From Betaproteobacteria bacterium (GTDB lineage: Bacteria; Pseudomonadota; Gammaproteobacteria; Burkholderiales; SG8-41): a DNA stretch of 18,854 nucleotides. Numbering within the stretch: the first letter of the stretch is position 1; each line of letters starts with the position of its first letter. Shown here piece after piece: positions 6,223 to 14,048 of this stretch. The notes beneath the pieces were generated by a model that saw nothing but the letters and a program-made list of their open reading frames with translations, was not told the DNA's origin and searched no databases. A program made the position numbers and the translations under genes. The DNA is taken from the NCBI GenBank assembly GCA_021300125.1, contig JAJTHX010000207.1, positions 1 to 18,854 on the forward strand, given 5' to 3'.

Positions 6223-6246
6223 GCGGCCGCGATACCTCGCGGCCGC
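6223..6246. terminator. Strong hairpin between convergent genes
   Basis: GCGGCCGCGA (6223-6232) pairs perfectly with TCGCGGCCGC (6237-6246), a 10-bp stem with a TACC loop. It lies between the peroxiredoxin stop (6211) and the convergent TctC stop (6254). There is no T-tract on either side, so it is terminator-like rather than a classic intrinsic terminator. Confidence 0.6.
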
Positions 6247-6253
6247 CGCACCA

Positions 6254-7225
6254 TCAATCCAGTTTCAGGTTGAGTTTCTTCAGGATGCGCTCGTTGCGCT
6301 GCATCTCGCTGCGGATGTAGGCATCGTAGTCGGCAGGGCTCATCGTGCCCTCGGAAAATCCCTGCCTTGCCAGCGTCGCCGCCGCCTCGGGTGTCCTCAG
6401 GGCTTTCGCCACCTCGGCTGACAGCCGCTCCACGATTGGCCGCGGCGTGCCGGCACGCGCCATGATGCCGAACCAGTTCAGCGATTCGAATCCGGGCCAG
6501 CCCGACTCGGCGATGGTCGGAATCTGCGGCAGGTTGGACGCGCGCTGCGCCGAGGTCACCGCGAGGCCGCGCAAACGCCCCGAAGGAATGTACTGTGAGC
6601 AGTCGAGCACGTTGCCGACCAGCAGCGTGATATGGCCGCCGAGGATGGCCGTGGTCGCCGGCGCACCGCCGCCGAAGGGCACATTGATCAGGTTGATGCC
6701 GGCGAGGTCGTGAAAGAGTTCTCCGGCGATGCGGCCGCCGCCGATGATGCTCGACACCCCCCAGGACAGTTCCCCGGGACGCTTTTTCGCCAGCGCCACC
6801 AGTTCCTTCATGTTCTTCACCGGCAGCGAAGGATGGGCGCAGTAGATCAGCGGGTTGTAGACCATGCGCGTGACCCCGGTGAAGTCGCGCAGCGAATCGT
6901 AGGGCATCTTTGAATAGGCGAAGGGATTGACGGTGAAGCTGGTCGCCATCACCAGCAGGGTGTACCCGTCAGCCGGCGCACGCGCGGCGATCTCGGTCGC
7001 GATCACCGTGTTTGCACCGGGCCGGTTCTCGATGGTCAGGTTCTGGCCCAGTGCCTTCGACACGGTGGGAGCGACCAGGCGCGCCATGGTGTCGGCAGCA
7101 CCACCCGGCGGGAACGGCACCAGCACGCGGATCGGCCGCGTCGGATAGTCCTGCGCCAGAACCGCCACCGGCAGCAACAGCGATGCCGCCATCAATGCCG
7201 CACTTAACGTATTGCGTATGCCCAT
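6254..7225 (-). CDS. Bug/TctC-type substrate-binding protein
   Basis: This 323-residue periplasmic receptor has a signal peptide ending in AVLA (21-24) and the signature YPTRPIRVLVPFPPGGAADT (27-46). Later family segments such as the GELSWGVSS region and INVPFGGGAP match, the latter replacing the usual HVPYKGG. The start at 7225 has GGGAGGAG at good spacing (7229-7236); a longer open frame to 7303 would hide the signal peptide. It is transcribed alone, converging on the selenoprotein pair and diverging from the operon at 7577. The ligand is unknown. Confidence 0.93.
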   Translation of the reverse strand: MGIRNTLSAALMAASLLLPVAVLAQDYPTRPIRVLVPFPPGGAADTMARLVAPTVSKALGQNLTIENRPGANTVIATEIAARAPADGYTLLVMATSFTVNPFAYSKMPYDSLRDFTGVTRMVYNPLIYCAHPSLPVKNMKELVALAKKRPGELSWGVSSIIGGGRIAGELFHDLAGINLINVPFGGGAPATTAILGGHITLLVGNVLDCSQYIPSGRLRGLAVTSAQRASNLPQIPTIAESGWPGFESLNWFGIMARAGTPRPIVERLSAEVAKALRTPEAAATLARQGFSEGTMSPADYDAYIRSEMQRNERILKKLNLKLD

Positions 7226-7576
7226 CTCGCTCCTCCCAGAATGCGGCTTGCACGCCGCCTTGTTGTTGAGCGCACGATACCGTTGTTGCCCCTGCCAGGC
7301 CAAGCAAAAGCAGCGGTCTTGGGGCTACGAAAAAAAATAATCAGTTAAATCAATTGCTTATATAAAGAGCAGGGCGCCCTGCCTGCGCAGCCCCGCGCCG
7401 CCTGCACTTCGCCAGCAGCAAGCCGAATTGTTAATGCCCCATTTAAGGATGATTCTAGGCCACCGGAATACCCCCGCTTGGCGCGCGGCCTAGAATCATT
7501 CACCGTTGCCGGTAACGGCATACGCCCGACCACTAACAGCCGGACCCCCGAACTGGCGACCGCACAAGGAGAAGCC
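7226..7576. other. 351-base divergent intergenic region
   Basis: No credible gene is present. From the left it holds the TctC ribosome-binding site, an AT-rich tract at 7330-7366 (run of A, then TATATAA) unlike its GC-rich surroundings and a plausible promoter or regulator-binding zone, a long inverted repeat at 7449-7499, and the ribosome-binding site AAGGAGAAG (7566-7574) of the next gene. Both arms of the inverted repeat contain TAGAATCAT read outward, so they could supply -10 elements for the two divergent genes. Confidence 0.6.
7449..7499. repeat. Perfect 13-bp inverted repeat
   Basis: ATGATTCTAGGCC (7449-7461) and GGCCTAGAATCAT (7487-7499) are exact reverse complements with a 25-base spacer. 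The repeat lies between divergent transcription units. It could be an operator for a dimeric regulator or two outward-facing promoter elements. No transposon features are nearby. Confidence 0.85.
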
Positions 7577-8539
7577 ATGTCCACCGTGATGACCGCACCG
7601 CCCAGGGCCGCGGACAAAAAACCCCCATTCGTGCTCCGCGGCGTGATGCAGGCCCCGGTCACGCCGCTGAATGACGACTTCAGCGTGGACTACGACCGCT
7701 TCGCCAAGATGGTCGACTTCCACGTGCGCAACGGCGCGCCCGCGATCGCCTGGCCCCACCACAAGGCCGAGTCACCGAACCTGACGATGGAGGAGCGCAA
7801 GCTTGGCGCGGAAGTCATGGTCAAGACCGTGGCCCGCCGCGTGCCGGTATCGGTGTTCGTCGGCAGCCTGTCGGAGGAAGACTCACTTGACCTCGCGCGC
7901 CACGCGCAGAAGATCGGCGCCGACATGATCCTCACCATCTCTCCCTACTGCCGGCGCCCGACGCAGGAGGAAATTTTCCGTTCCATCACCCGCATCGGCA
8001 GCCACACCGACCTGCCCGTGCTGACCTACAACTCGCCCTGGCGCAACGGCGAAGGCGTCGAGTTCACCAGCACGCTGGTGCAGCGCCTGATCGAGCGTCT
8101 GCCCAATTACACCGGCATGAAGGACGCCAGCTTCCACAGCGAGAAGTTCATGGAAATCTCGCGCGTTGCGCTGAACATGCGCCCTGGCTTCTCGATCATC
8201 ATGGGTCTTGAGCACCTGCTCGCTTCCTACCCGCTGGGCGCCTGCGGCTCGTTCTCGTCCTGCGGCGCGATCGCGCCCAACCTGTGCAACCGCTTTTTCG
8301 CGGCCCTGGTCGCCAACGACTGGGAAACGGCGCGTACCTGCCAATACAAGATCACCAGGCTCTACCGCCTGTTCAAGGACCAGTACCCGTCCTCGCTCAA
8401 GGGCGCGATGATCTCGATGGGCCGCGATGCCGGTCCGATCCGTTCACCGCTGCCCACCGCTTCCAAGGAGAGGGTCGATTTCCTGTGCCGGCAGCTCGAA
8501 GAGCTGGGCGTCATGGACACCGAACCCCACGGCTGGTAA
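7577..8539 (+). CDS. DapA/NanA-superfamily (dihydrodipicolinate synthase-like) aldolase/lyase
   Basis: This is a 320-residue TIM-barrel protein of the N-acetylneuraminate lyase/dihydrodipicolinate synthase superfamily. The Schiff-base lysine is K182 (TGMKDAS) and the motif tyrosine Y151 (TYNSPWRN, for YNVPxRT). The GTTGES loop of true DapA is PHHKAES here (60-66), so the substrate is probably not pyruvate plus aspartate semialdehyde. Members perform retro-aldol, decarboxylation or hydrolysis on 2-oxo acids. AAGGAGAAG (7566-7574) sets the start at 7577; a longer upstream frame lacks support. It is the first gene of an operon with a second, catalytically altered paralogue 20 bases downstream, then a receptor and a cyclodeaminase-like gene. 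Confidence 0.9.
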   Translation: MSTVMTAPPRAADKKPPFVLRGVMQAPVTPLNDDFSVDYDRFAKMVDFHVRNGAPAIAWPHHKAESPNLTMEERKLGAEVMVKTVARRVPVSVFVGSLSEEDSLDLARHAQKIGADMILTISPYCRRPTQEEIFRSITRIGSHTDLPVLTYNSPWRNGEGVEFTSTLVQRLIERLPNYTGMKDASFHSEKFMEISRVALNMRPGFSIIMGLEHLLASYPLGACGSFSSCGAIAPNLCNRFFAALVANDWETARTCQYKITRLYRLFKDQYPSSLKGAMISMGRDAGPIRSPLPTASKERVDFLCRQLEELGVMDTEPHGW

Positions 8540-8559
8540 CCCCTGCGCGAGACACCGAC

Positions 8560-9474
8560 ATGAAAAAATTCAATCCCGGATTCGTCCACACCCCCGTCAC
8601 CCCGTTCAGGGCCGACCAGAGCATCGACTTCGACACCTACTCGCGCGTCCTCGATTTCCACATCAACAACGGTGCCGATGCGCTGGCCCTGCCGATGCCG
8701 CAGGGCGAGGACATCAGCATGACCGAGGTCGAACAGCGCAAGCTGCTGGATTTCGCGATGAAACAGGTCAAGGGCCGCCTGCCGGTGATCGCCCACATCG
8801 GCGACCCCGGCACCGACATCGCTGTCGCCCGCGCCCGCCATGCCGAAAGCCTCGGCGCCGCGGCGATCGCCGCGCACCCGCCCTACTTCTGGCATCCCAA
8901 GGCCTCGATGGTTGCCGAGCACCTGGTGCGCGTCGGCGGCGCCACCAGGCTGCCGTTCTACATCTGCACCCCGGTAGTGGAGGACGCGGGCACCCACCTC
9001 ACAGCCGAGATCGTGCTCGACGTGCTCAAGCGCCTCGACAACGTCGCCGGACTGGTCGATTCGAGCATGCGCTTCGTGTTCATGGTCGAGGTGCTGTCGC
9101 TCGGACGCGAAATCAAGCCCGGCTTCCAGCTGCTCTCCGGCACGGACTACATGGTCAGCAACGGCGTGGTCGGCGGCAATGGCGTGTTCTCGCCGCTGGC
9201 GAGCGTCGCGCCGAAACTGGCGCGCCAGCTCTACGAACTGTGCGCGAAGCAGCAGTTCACCCAGGCGCGCAAGCTGCAGGAACAGATGGCGCTGCTGCAC
9301 CACACCCTGAAGACCGCCGGTTACGCCGGCCTCAAGGGCGCGCTGCGGCTGATGGGCCGTGAATGCGGCGAACCGAGACTGCCGCGCAGCAGCCTCGGCG
9401 TCGCCGAAGCGGCGCGGCTGGCCGAGCAGATCGCGGCGATGCCCTTCCTGCAGGGCGAGCCGCGCGGCTGGTAG
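8560..9474 (+). CDS. DapA-superfamily protein lacking the catalytic lysine
   Basis: This 304-residue paralogue of the preceding gene has the same barrel opening (HTPVTPF, DFHINNGADAL) and a matching C-terminal half. At the Schiff-base position the context GMKDAS becomes GLVDSS, with Val166 (GTC codon) for Lys. The motif Tyr position is Ile135 (YICTP for YNVP), although Tyr134 is adjacent. It therefore cannot use normal class I aldolase chemistry at that site; it may be a pseudoenzyme partner of the first protein or have another activity. The reading frame is clean and the C-terminus (EPRGW) resembles that of its neighbour (EPHGW), which argues against decay. The start at 8560 has only a weak upstream GAG and may rely on coupling to the upstream gene. 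Confidence 0.88.
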   Translation: MKKFNPGFVHTPVTPFRADQSIDFDTYSRVLDFHINNGADALALPMPQGEDISMTEVEQRKLLDFAMKQVKGRLPVIAHIGDPGTDIAVARARHAESLGAAAIAAHPPYFWHPKASMVAEHLVRVGGATRLPFYICTPVVEDAGTHLTAEIVLDVLKRLDNVAGLVDSSMRFVFMVEVLSLGREIKPGFQLLSGTDYMVSNGVVGGNGVFSPLASVAPKLARQLYELCAKQQFTQARKLQEQMALLHHTLKTAGYAGLKGALRLMGRECGEPRLPRSSLGVAEAARLAEQIAAMPFLQGEPRGW

Positions 9475-9538
9475 CACGCCCCCGGTCCGGCCGCGCCCGC
9501 GTGCGCCGGACCAACCTTCCCATTTGCGGAGAATCCCG

Positions 9539-10528
9539 ATGAACACGCGACTCGCCATGCCCGTGCTCGCGGTGCTGGCCCTGCTCGGCACCTCACCGTC
9601 GCAGGGCCAGAGCGGCTGGAAGCCATCGAAGCCGGTGGAAATCATCCTGCCCACCGCCGCCGGCGGCGCCAACGACAACATGGCGCGCCTGATCCAGAAA
9701 GCGCTGCAGGACAACAAGATCGTGCAATCGCCGCTGGTGGTGATGAACAAGGCCGGTGGCAACCAGACACTGGCCGCGACCTACCTGCGCCAGAACGCCA
9801 AGGACCCGCATTACCTGCTGTACTCGACCTCGACGGTGTTCACCTCGCACATCACCGGACTGGTTGCGCAGAACTACACCGACCTCGCCCCGATCGCGCT
9901 GCTGATGACCGAATACAGCGTGTTCTCGGTGCGGCCGGATTCCCCGATCAAGGGCGTGAAGGACCTGATGGCCCGGCTCAAGGCCGACCCGCAGTCGGTG
10001 TCCTTCGGCGTGGTCAGCCTCGGCGGCTCCAACCATATCGCGCTGTCCCAGGTGGCGCGTGCCGCGGGCGTCAATCCGAGGCAGTTGCGGGTGGTGGTGT
10101 TCAAGACCAATGTCGAGTCCTACCTTGGTGTCGCCGGCGGGCACATCCATGCCGTGGCCTCGTCGGCCAGCGCCGCCATGCCTTTCCTGCAACAGGGCAC
10201 CGCGCGTGTGCTCGCCATCGCCGCACCCCAGCGCCAGACCGGCGCACTGGCCAGCGTGCCGACCCTGCGTAACGAGGGCGTGGACATCCCGCTCACCACC
10301 AACTGGCGCGGCGTCTTCGGCGCCCCGGGCATCACCCCGGCCCAGGTTGCCTTCTGGGAGGACGCCTTCTCCCGCATGGTCGCCACCGAAGACTGGAAAA
10401 AAGCCCAGGAACTGGGCGAGCACGGCCGCAGGTTTCTGGCCGGGCGCGATTTCCAGAAATTCCTGGACATTGAATACCAAGTCTCCAGGACCGTGCTCAC
10501 CGAACTCGGATACGCCAAGCAGCCATGA
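9539..10528 (+). CDS. Bug/TctC-type substrate-binding protein
   Basis: This 329-residue receptor has a signal peptide (about 1-24) and a divergent binding signature, KPVEIILPTAAGGANDNMAR (30-49), which lacks the usual YPxRP start. The second lobe lacks HVPYKG and has VVFKTNVES instead, so it belongs to a different branch from the other receptors here. GGAGAA at 9528-9533 precedes the ATG. It lies 64 bases after the second DapA-like gene, and its TGA overlaps the next gene's ATG (ATGA at 10525-10528). Context suggests it captures the compound that the operon's enzymes process. Confidence 0.9.
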   Translation: MNTRLAMPVLAVLALLGTSPSQGQSGWKPSKPVEIILPTAAGGANDNMARLIQKALQDNKIVQSPLVVMNKAGGNQTLAATYLRQNAKDPHYLLYSTSTVFTSHITGLVAQNYTDLAPIALLMTEYSVFSVRPDSPIKGVKDLMARLKADPQSVSFGVVSLGGSNHIALSQVARAAGVNPRQLRVVVFKTNVESYLGVAGGHIHAVASSASAAMPFLQQGTARVLAIAAPQRQTGALASVPTLRNEGVDIPLTTNWRGVFGAPGITPAQVAFWEDAFSRMVATEDWKKAQELGEHGRRFLAGRDFQKFLDIEYQVSRTVLTELGYAKQP

Positions 10529-11526
10529 CAGCAATTCTCGACATCCAGTCCATGGAGGGCGTCATCGCCCTCCGCGAGGCCATCGACCTCCTGGAAGCCA
10601 CGCTGCCCCACGAAGCGGCGGGTGACACCGCGGTATCACCCAAATTCATCACCGACTTCGACAGCGGCATGATGCGCATCCTGTTCGCGGCCGACCGTGC
10701 CGCAGGCTATTGCGCGATGAAGGCGTACCACAACATCAAGGGCGCGGGCACGCGCTATGTCGTGCTGCTCTACCGGCTCTCCGATGGCGAACTGCTGGCC
10801 ACCCTCGACGGCCGGCTGATCACCGACCTGCGCACCGGCGCCGCCAGCGGTGTCGCCGCGCGCAAAGTGAAAATCGACGGTGCGGTCACGGTCGGCATCC
10901 TCGGCTCCGGCAACCAGGCGCGCACCCAGCTGGAAAGCCTCGCCTCGGTCTACCCCATCGAGGCTGCGTTCGTGTTCAGTCCGACCGAGGCCAACCGCAA
11001 GGCCTACGCCGCCGAGATGTCGGCACGGCTCGGTTTTCCGGTGCATCCGGTGGCTTCGGCGGAAGCCGCCGTGCGCGGCCGCCAGGTCGTCGCCTCCGCC
11101 AGCAACGCGCGCACCGCTGAACCGATATTGCACGGCGCCTGGCTCGAAGGCTGCCGCCTGCTCTGCGCCGTGGGCAACACCCGCGCCGGTTTCGCCGAAG
11201 CCGACGTGCAGTGCTTCGGCGACGCGCAGCTGGTGGTGGTGGATTCGCTGCACGCACTGAAAGAGGCCGGCGACCTCAAGCGCGCCGTGGAAGCCGGCGC
11301 GCTCCCGGAATCGAAGCAGGCCACGCTGGCGCAACTGGTTGAGCGCAAGGTGGCCGTGCCTGCCAGCGGGCTGGTCACCTTCAAGTCGGTGGGCACCGCA
11401 CTGCAGGATCTCGCGCTCGCCGCGCGCTACTACGAACTGCTGCGGGACAGGCCGGGCATCGTCCACGGCCCCAGCGCAGCCACGCTGCGCGACAACGGGC
11501 GGCGCAGCGCCGGGTCAACGGGCTGA
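10525..11526 (+). CDS. Ornithine cyclodeaminase/mu-crystallin family protein
   Basis: This 333-residue NAD(P)-binding protein belongs to the ornithine cyclodeaminase/mu-crystallin/alanine dehydrogenase-like family. Seen motifs are K66 in MKAYHNIKG, the conserved DGRLITDLRTGAASGVAARK (95-114), the Rossmann loop GSGNQA (127-132) and a C-terminal FKSVGTALQDLALA. Family members act on amino acids or cyclic imines, as cyclodeaminases, ketimine reductases or dehydrogenases. The start overlaps the receptor gene's stop by four bases, implying translational coupling. As the last enzyme of an operon with two DapA-like proteins, it may reduce an imine or deaminate an amino acid in a shared pathway. The exact substrate cannot be read. 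Confidence 0.92.
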   Translation: MTAILDIQSMEGVIALREAIDLLEATLPHEAAGDTAVSPKFITDFDSGMMRILFAADRAAGYCAMKAYHNIKGAGTRYVVLLYRLSDGELLATLDGRLITDLRTGAASGVAARKVKIDGAVTVGILGSGNQARTQLESLASVYPIEAAFVFSPTEANRKAYAAEMSARLGFPVHPVASAEAAVRGRQVVASASNARTAEPILHGAWLEGCRLLCAVGNTRAGFAEADVQCFGDAQLVVVDSLHALKEAGDLKRAVEAGALPESKQATLAQLVERKVAVPASGLVTFKSVGTALQDLALAARYYELLRDRPGIVHGPSAATLRDNGRRSAGSTG

Positions 11527-11527
11527 A

Positions 11528-11546
11528 CGGCGGCGCGATGCCGCCG
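11528..11546. terminator. Hairpin between convergent genes
   Basis: CGGCGGC (11528-11534) pairs with GCCGCCG (11540-11546) around GCGAT. It sits in the 28-base gap between the convergent cyclodeaminase-like and YciI-like stops. No T-tract follows on either strand, so terminator function is only probable. Confidence 0.5.
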
Positions 11547-11554
11547 GGGCGCGC

Positions 11555-11857
11555 TCAGGCGCCCTCTGCCGTCTCCGGATTCCAGTTGCCCTTGCGCATG
11601 CGGGTGATGGTGATGCTCTTGAACACGCCCTTCTGGGTGAAGGGATCACCATCGGAAAACTTTTTCGCCTCGGCGCGGCTGTTGACGTTGAGGATGAACA
11701 GGCTGCCGATGGCCTCGCTGCCGTCATCACTCTGGGTTGCGCCCGACAGCACCAGGATGTGCTTCTGGCTTTTCAGGTAATCGCGGTGCGGCTGCAGCAC
11801 GGATTCGCGGATGGCGGCGGTGTTCGGATTGTCGGTGCAGATGACGGCCCAGAGCAT
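11555..11857 (-). CDS. YciI-like (YCII domain) protein
   Basis: This 100-residue protein has the YCII pattern: an N-terminal beta strand, H24 in LQPHRDYL, a mid segment LVLSGA followed by an acidic loop, EAxxF helix residues and DGDPFTQKGVF (69-79). YCII proteins are small ferredoxin-like alpha+beta barrels; some are linked to muconolactone isomerase-type or unknown reactions. AAGGGA lies 8 bases before the ATG on the minus strand. It converges on the cyclodeaminase-like gene and diverges from the alpha/beta hydrolase. Function unknown; no signal peptide. Confidence 0.85.
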   Translation of the reverse strand: MLWAVICTDNPNTAAIRESVLQPHRDYLKSQKHILVLSGATQSDDGSEAIGSLFILNVNSRAEAKKFSDGDPFTQKGVFKSITITRMRKGNWNPETAEGA

Positions 11858-11905
11858 GGCAGGATCCCTTCACATCGTGGATGTTGTCGTGAAATGCCCG
11901 CGGCC

Positions 11906-11935
11906 CTGACGCGGGCTGCGGTGCGGGCTTATCAT
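11906..11935 (+). promoter_or_regulatory. Candidate sigma-70 promoter for the alpha/beta hydrolase
   Basis: CTGACG at 11906-11911 and TATCAT at 11930-11935, spaced 18 bases, resemble -35 and -10 hexamers. They lie 38 bases before the ATG at 11974. An inverted repeat GCCCGC (11896-11901)/GCGGGC (11911-11916) overlaps the -35 and could bind a regulator. Confidence 0.45.
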
Positions 11936-11973
11936 AGGGCCTTTTCAACACCGAAAACCGTTCCGGAGGAGCC

Positions 11974-12840
11974 ATGGCCATTCCCTACAATCCCGACAGC
12001 CTGTATGCCGTCAAATGCTGGGAAGTCGAATACCGCAAGTCAGAGCAGCGCACGCTGATCGCACGCATCTACCAGCCCCAGGGCACGGGCCCCTTCCCGG
12101 TGCTGCTCGACCTGCACGGCGGCGCCTGGAGCCGCAAGGACCGCTACGCCAACGAACCGATGGCGCGCGCCGTTGCCGCCGCCGGCATGCTGGTGGTGTC
12201 GCCCGACCTGCGCATTTCCAGCGAGGCACCTTATCCGGACGCGGTCCAGGACGCGCACTATGCGATCCGCTGGCTCAAGCACAAGGCGAAATCGCTCAAC
12301 GGCGACCCGACCCACTTCGGCGTGCTCGGCAGTTCCAGTGGCGGCCACATCGCGCAGCTGCTGGCGATGAAGCCGAATGATCCGAAATACGCCGCGATCC
12401 CCTTTCCCGAAGCGCCGCAGCTCGACGCCACCTTCAGCTACGTCGCCACCCGCTCGCCGATCAGCGACCCGATCGCGCGCCGCGCCCAGGCCGAGCGCAA
12501 GGGCAACAAGCAGATGCTGAAAAACTCCGACACCTTCTTCAGCGCGCCGGGCTCGATCGAGGAAGGCAACCCGCAGGCCATCCTCGACCGCAAGGAAAAG
12601 GTGCAGCTGCTGCCGCTGCTGATCATGCAGGGCGGCCTCGACGACAACGTGATCCCGCCGATCCAGGAAAAATTTGCCGCCACCTACCGTGCCGCCGGCG
12701 GCGAATGCCAGCTTGAGATTTTCACCAACAGCGAGCATGAGTGGACCGCCGTGCCCAGCCCCGAGGCCGACCGTTCCCACCGCATGGTGATGGAATTCAT
12801 CGCGCGGCAACTGGGCGCCCTGCAGAAAAAAGCCGCCTGA
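11974..12840 (+). CDS. Alpha/beta hydrolase (carboxylesterase-like)
   Basis: This 288-residue alpha/beta hydrolase belongs to the HSL/BD-FAE esterase type. The oxyanion-hole motif is HGGAW (48-52), the nucleophile elbow GSSSGG gives S121, and the likely triad is completed by D223 (GGLDDNV) and H255 (SEHEW). No signal peptide is seen, so it is probably cytoplasmic and cleaves a small carboxylic ester or similar bond. GGAGGAG stands just before the ATG (from about 11964). It has its own candidate promoter and a strong terminator at 12867-12893, so it is a single-gene unit. The substrate is unknown. Confidence 0.92.
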   Translation: MAIPYNPDSLYAVKCWEVEYRKSEQRTLIARIYQPQGTGPFPVLLDLHGGAWSRKDRYANEPMARAVAAAGMLVVSPDLRISSEAPYPDAVQDAHYAIRWLKHKAKSLNGDPTHFGVLGSSSGGHIAQLLAMKPNDPKYAAIPFPEAPQLDATFSYVATRSPISDPIARRAQAERKGNKQMLKNSDTFFSAPGSIEEGNPQAILDRKEKVQLLPLLIMQGGLDDNVIPPIQEKFAATYRAAGGECQLEIFTNSEHEWTAVPSPEADRSHRMVMEFIARQLGALQKKAA

Positions 12841-12866
12841 TCGCGCATCAAGACAGCTGGCCCTGA

Positions 12867-12893
12867 AAAAAACCCCGCGATGCGGGGTTTTTT
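12867..12893. terminator. Bidirectional intrinsic terminator
   Basis: CCCCGC (12873-12878) pairs with GCGGGG (12882-12887) around GAT, flanked by six A (12867-12872) and six T (12888-12893). Both strands therefore show a GC stem plus U-tract. It serves the convergent alpha/beta hydrolase (+) and TctC (minus) genes. Confidence 0.95.
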
Positions 12894-12911
12894 GTTTGCG
12901 GGCAGGACGCC

Positions 12912-13877
12912 TCAGTCCATCACGATGTTCAGCGGCTTCGCCACCTTGGCCCACTTGGCGATGTCGCCGTCGATCAGCCGGCCGAATTCGGCGGGGGAAA
13001 CCTCGGTCGCCTCGACCCCGGCACCGAGCAGCCGTTCGCGGGTCTCGGGTTGGCGTACTGCGGCCAGCACCGCAACGTGCAGCCGGTCAATCACCGGCTT
13101 CGGCGTGCCGCGTGGCGCGACCAGTCCGTACCAGCCGCTGACGGCATAGCCGGGCAGGCCCGACTCCGAGATTGTCGGCAGTGCCGGCAGCGCCGGTGTA
13201 CGCTTCGCGGTGGTCACGCCGAGTCCGCGGATCTTGCCCGACTGCAGGTGCGGCCGCGCCACCGCCACGGTCGAGAAAAACACCTGCACGCGGCCGGCGA
13301 GCAGATCGGCCATCGCCGGATTGCCGCCCTTGTAGGGCACATGCAGCATCTTGATGCCGGCCATCGAGTTGAACAGCTCGGCGGCAAGATGGGTCAGGTT
13401 GCCGGTGCTTGAGGAGGCATACGACACCAGCCCCGGCTTCGCCTTCGCCAGTGCAATCAGCTCGCTGCTGTTCGAGACCCCCGCGCCGGGATGGGCAACG
13501 AAGACATAGGCGCCGTCGCCGAACTGCGCCACCGGCACGAAATCGCGCTGCGTATCAAAAGGCAGCTTCGGATACAGCGCCGGATTGATGGCATGGCCCG
13601 CGGCCACCACCAGCAGCGTGTAGCCGTTGGGCGCCGCGCGGGCGACGATCTCGGAGCCGATCAGCGTGTTGCCGCCACCGCGGTTGTCCACGATCACGTT
13701 CTGGCCCAGCTCGCGCGACATCGTCGGTGACACCAGCCGCGACACGATGTCATTCGCCCCGCCGGCCGGATAGGGCACGACCATGCGCACCGGCCGCGAA
13801 GGAAAGGTCTCCGCCACCGCCTGCAGCGCCAGGGCGCCCAGCAGGGCAGCCGCCCAGCATCGGTGATTTCGTTTCAT
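12912..13877 (-). CDS. Bug/TctC-type substrate-binding protein
   Basis: This 321-residue receptor has a signal peptide ending in AVA (20-22), the signature FPSRPVRMVVPYPAGGANDI (25-44) and HVPYKGGNPA mid-protein. The start at 13877 follows GGAGGAG with good spacing (13884-13890 on the minus strand). The same frame stays open far upstream, antisense to the ThDP enzyme, but only this start gives a signal peptide and a ribosome-binding site. It is a single-gene unit, convergent with the alpha/beta hydrolase and divergent from the ThDP enzyme gene. The ligand is unknown. Confidence 0.94.
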   Translation of the reverse strand: MKRNHRCWAAALLGALALQAVAETFPSRPVRMVVPYPAGGANDIVSRLVSPTMSRELGQNVIVDNRGGGNTLIGSEIVARAAPNGYTLLVVAAGHAINPALYPKLPFDTQRDFVPVAQFGDGAYVFVAHPGAGVSNSSELIALAKAKPGLVSYASSSTGNLTHLAAELFNSMAGIKMLHVPYKGGNPAMADLLAGRVQVFFSTVAVARPHLQSGKIRGLGVTTAKRTPALPALPTISESGLPGYAVSGWYGLVAPRGTPKPVIDRLHVAVLAAVRQPETRERLLGAGVEATEVSPAEFGRLIDGDIAKWAKVAKPLNIVMD

Positions 13878-13939
13878 CCGTTTCTCCTCCAATCTGTTCC
13901 AGTCTGTTTTTGTTGGGCAATTCCCGGACATTGAAGCAC

Positions 13940-13971
13940 TGCGGTGGGCGCCGCGCAACGGCGCGACCGCA
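13940..13971. repeat. Interrupted inverted repeat in a divergent promoter region
   Basis: TGCGGT (13940-13945) pairs with ACCGCA (13966-13971), and inside it GCGCCG (13948-13953) pairs with CGGCGC (13959-13964) around CGCAA, with a small GG/G bulge. The 12 bp form one cruciform-capable element between the divergent TctC and ThDP enzyme genes. It may be an operator or a leader hairpin; GC-rich chance pairing is possible. Confidence 0.5.
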
Positions 13972-14048
13972 TGCTGGCGCGCAGGCAGCACGGCCCGCGG
14001 CGGGTTTGGATTAACATCGCGGCTCCGCAACCCTGAGTCTTTTCCGCC

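Noticed and set aside
8362..9762. Minus-strand open frame of 466 codons
   Set aside because: It is a shadow of the second DapA-like gene and the following receptor gene; no motif and no ribosome-binding site.
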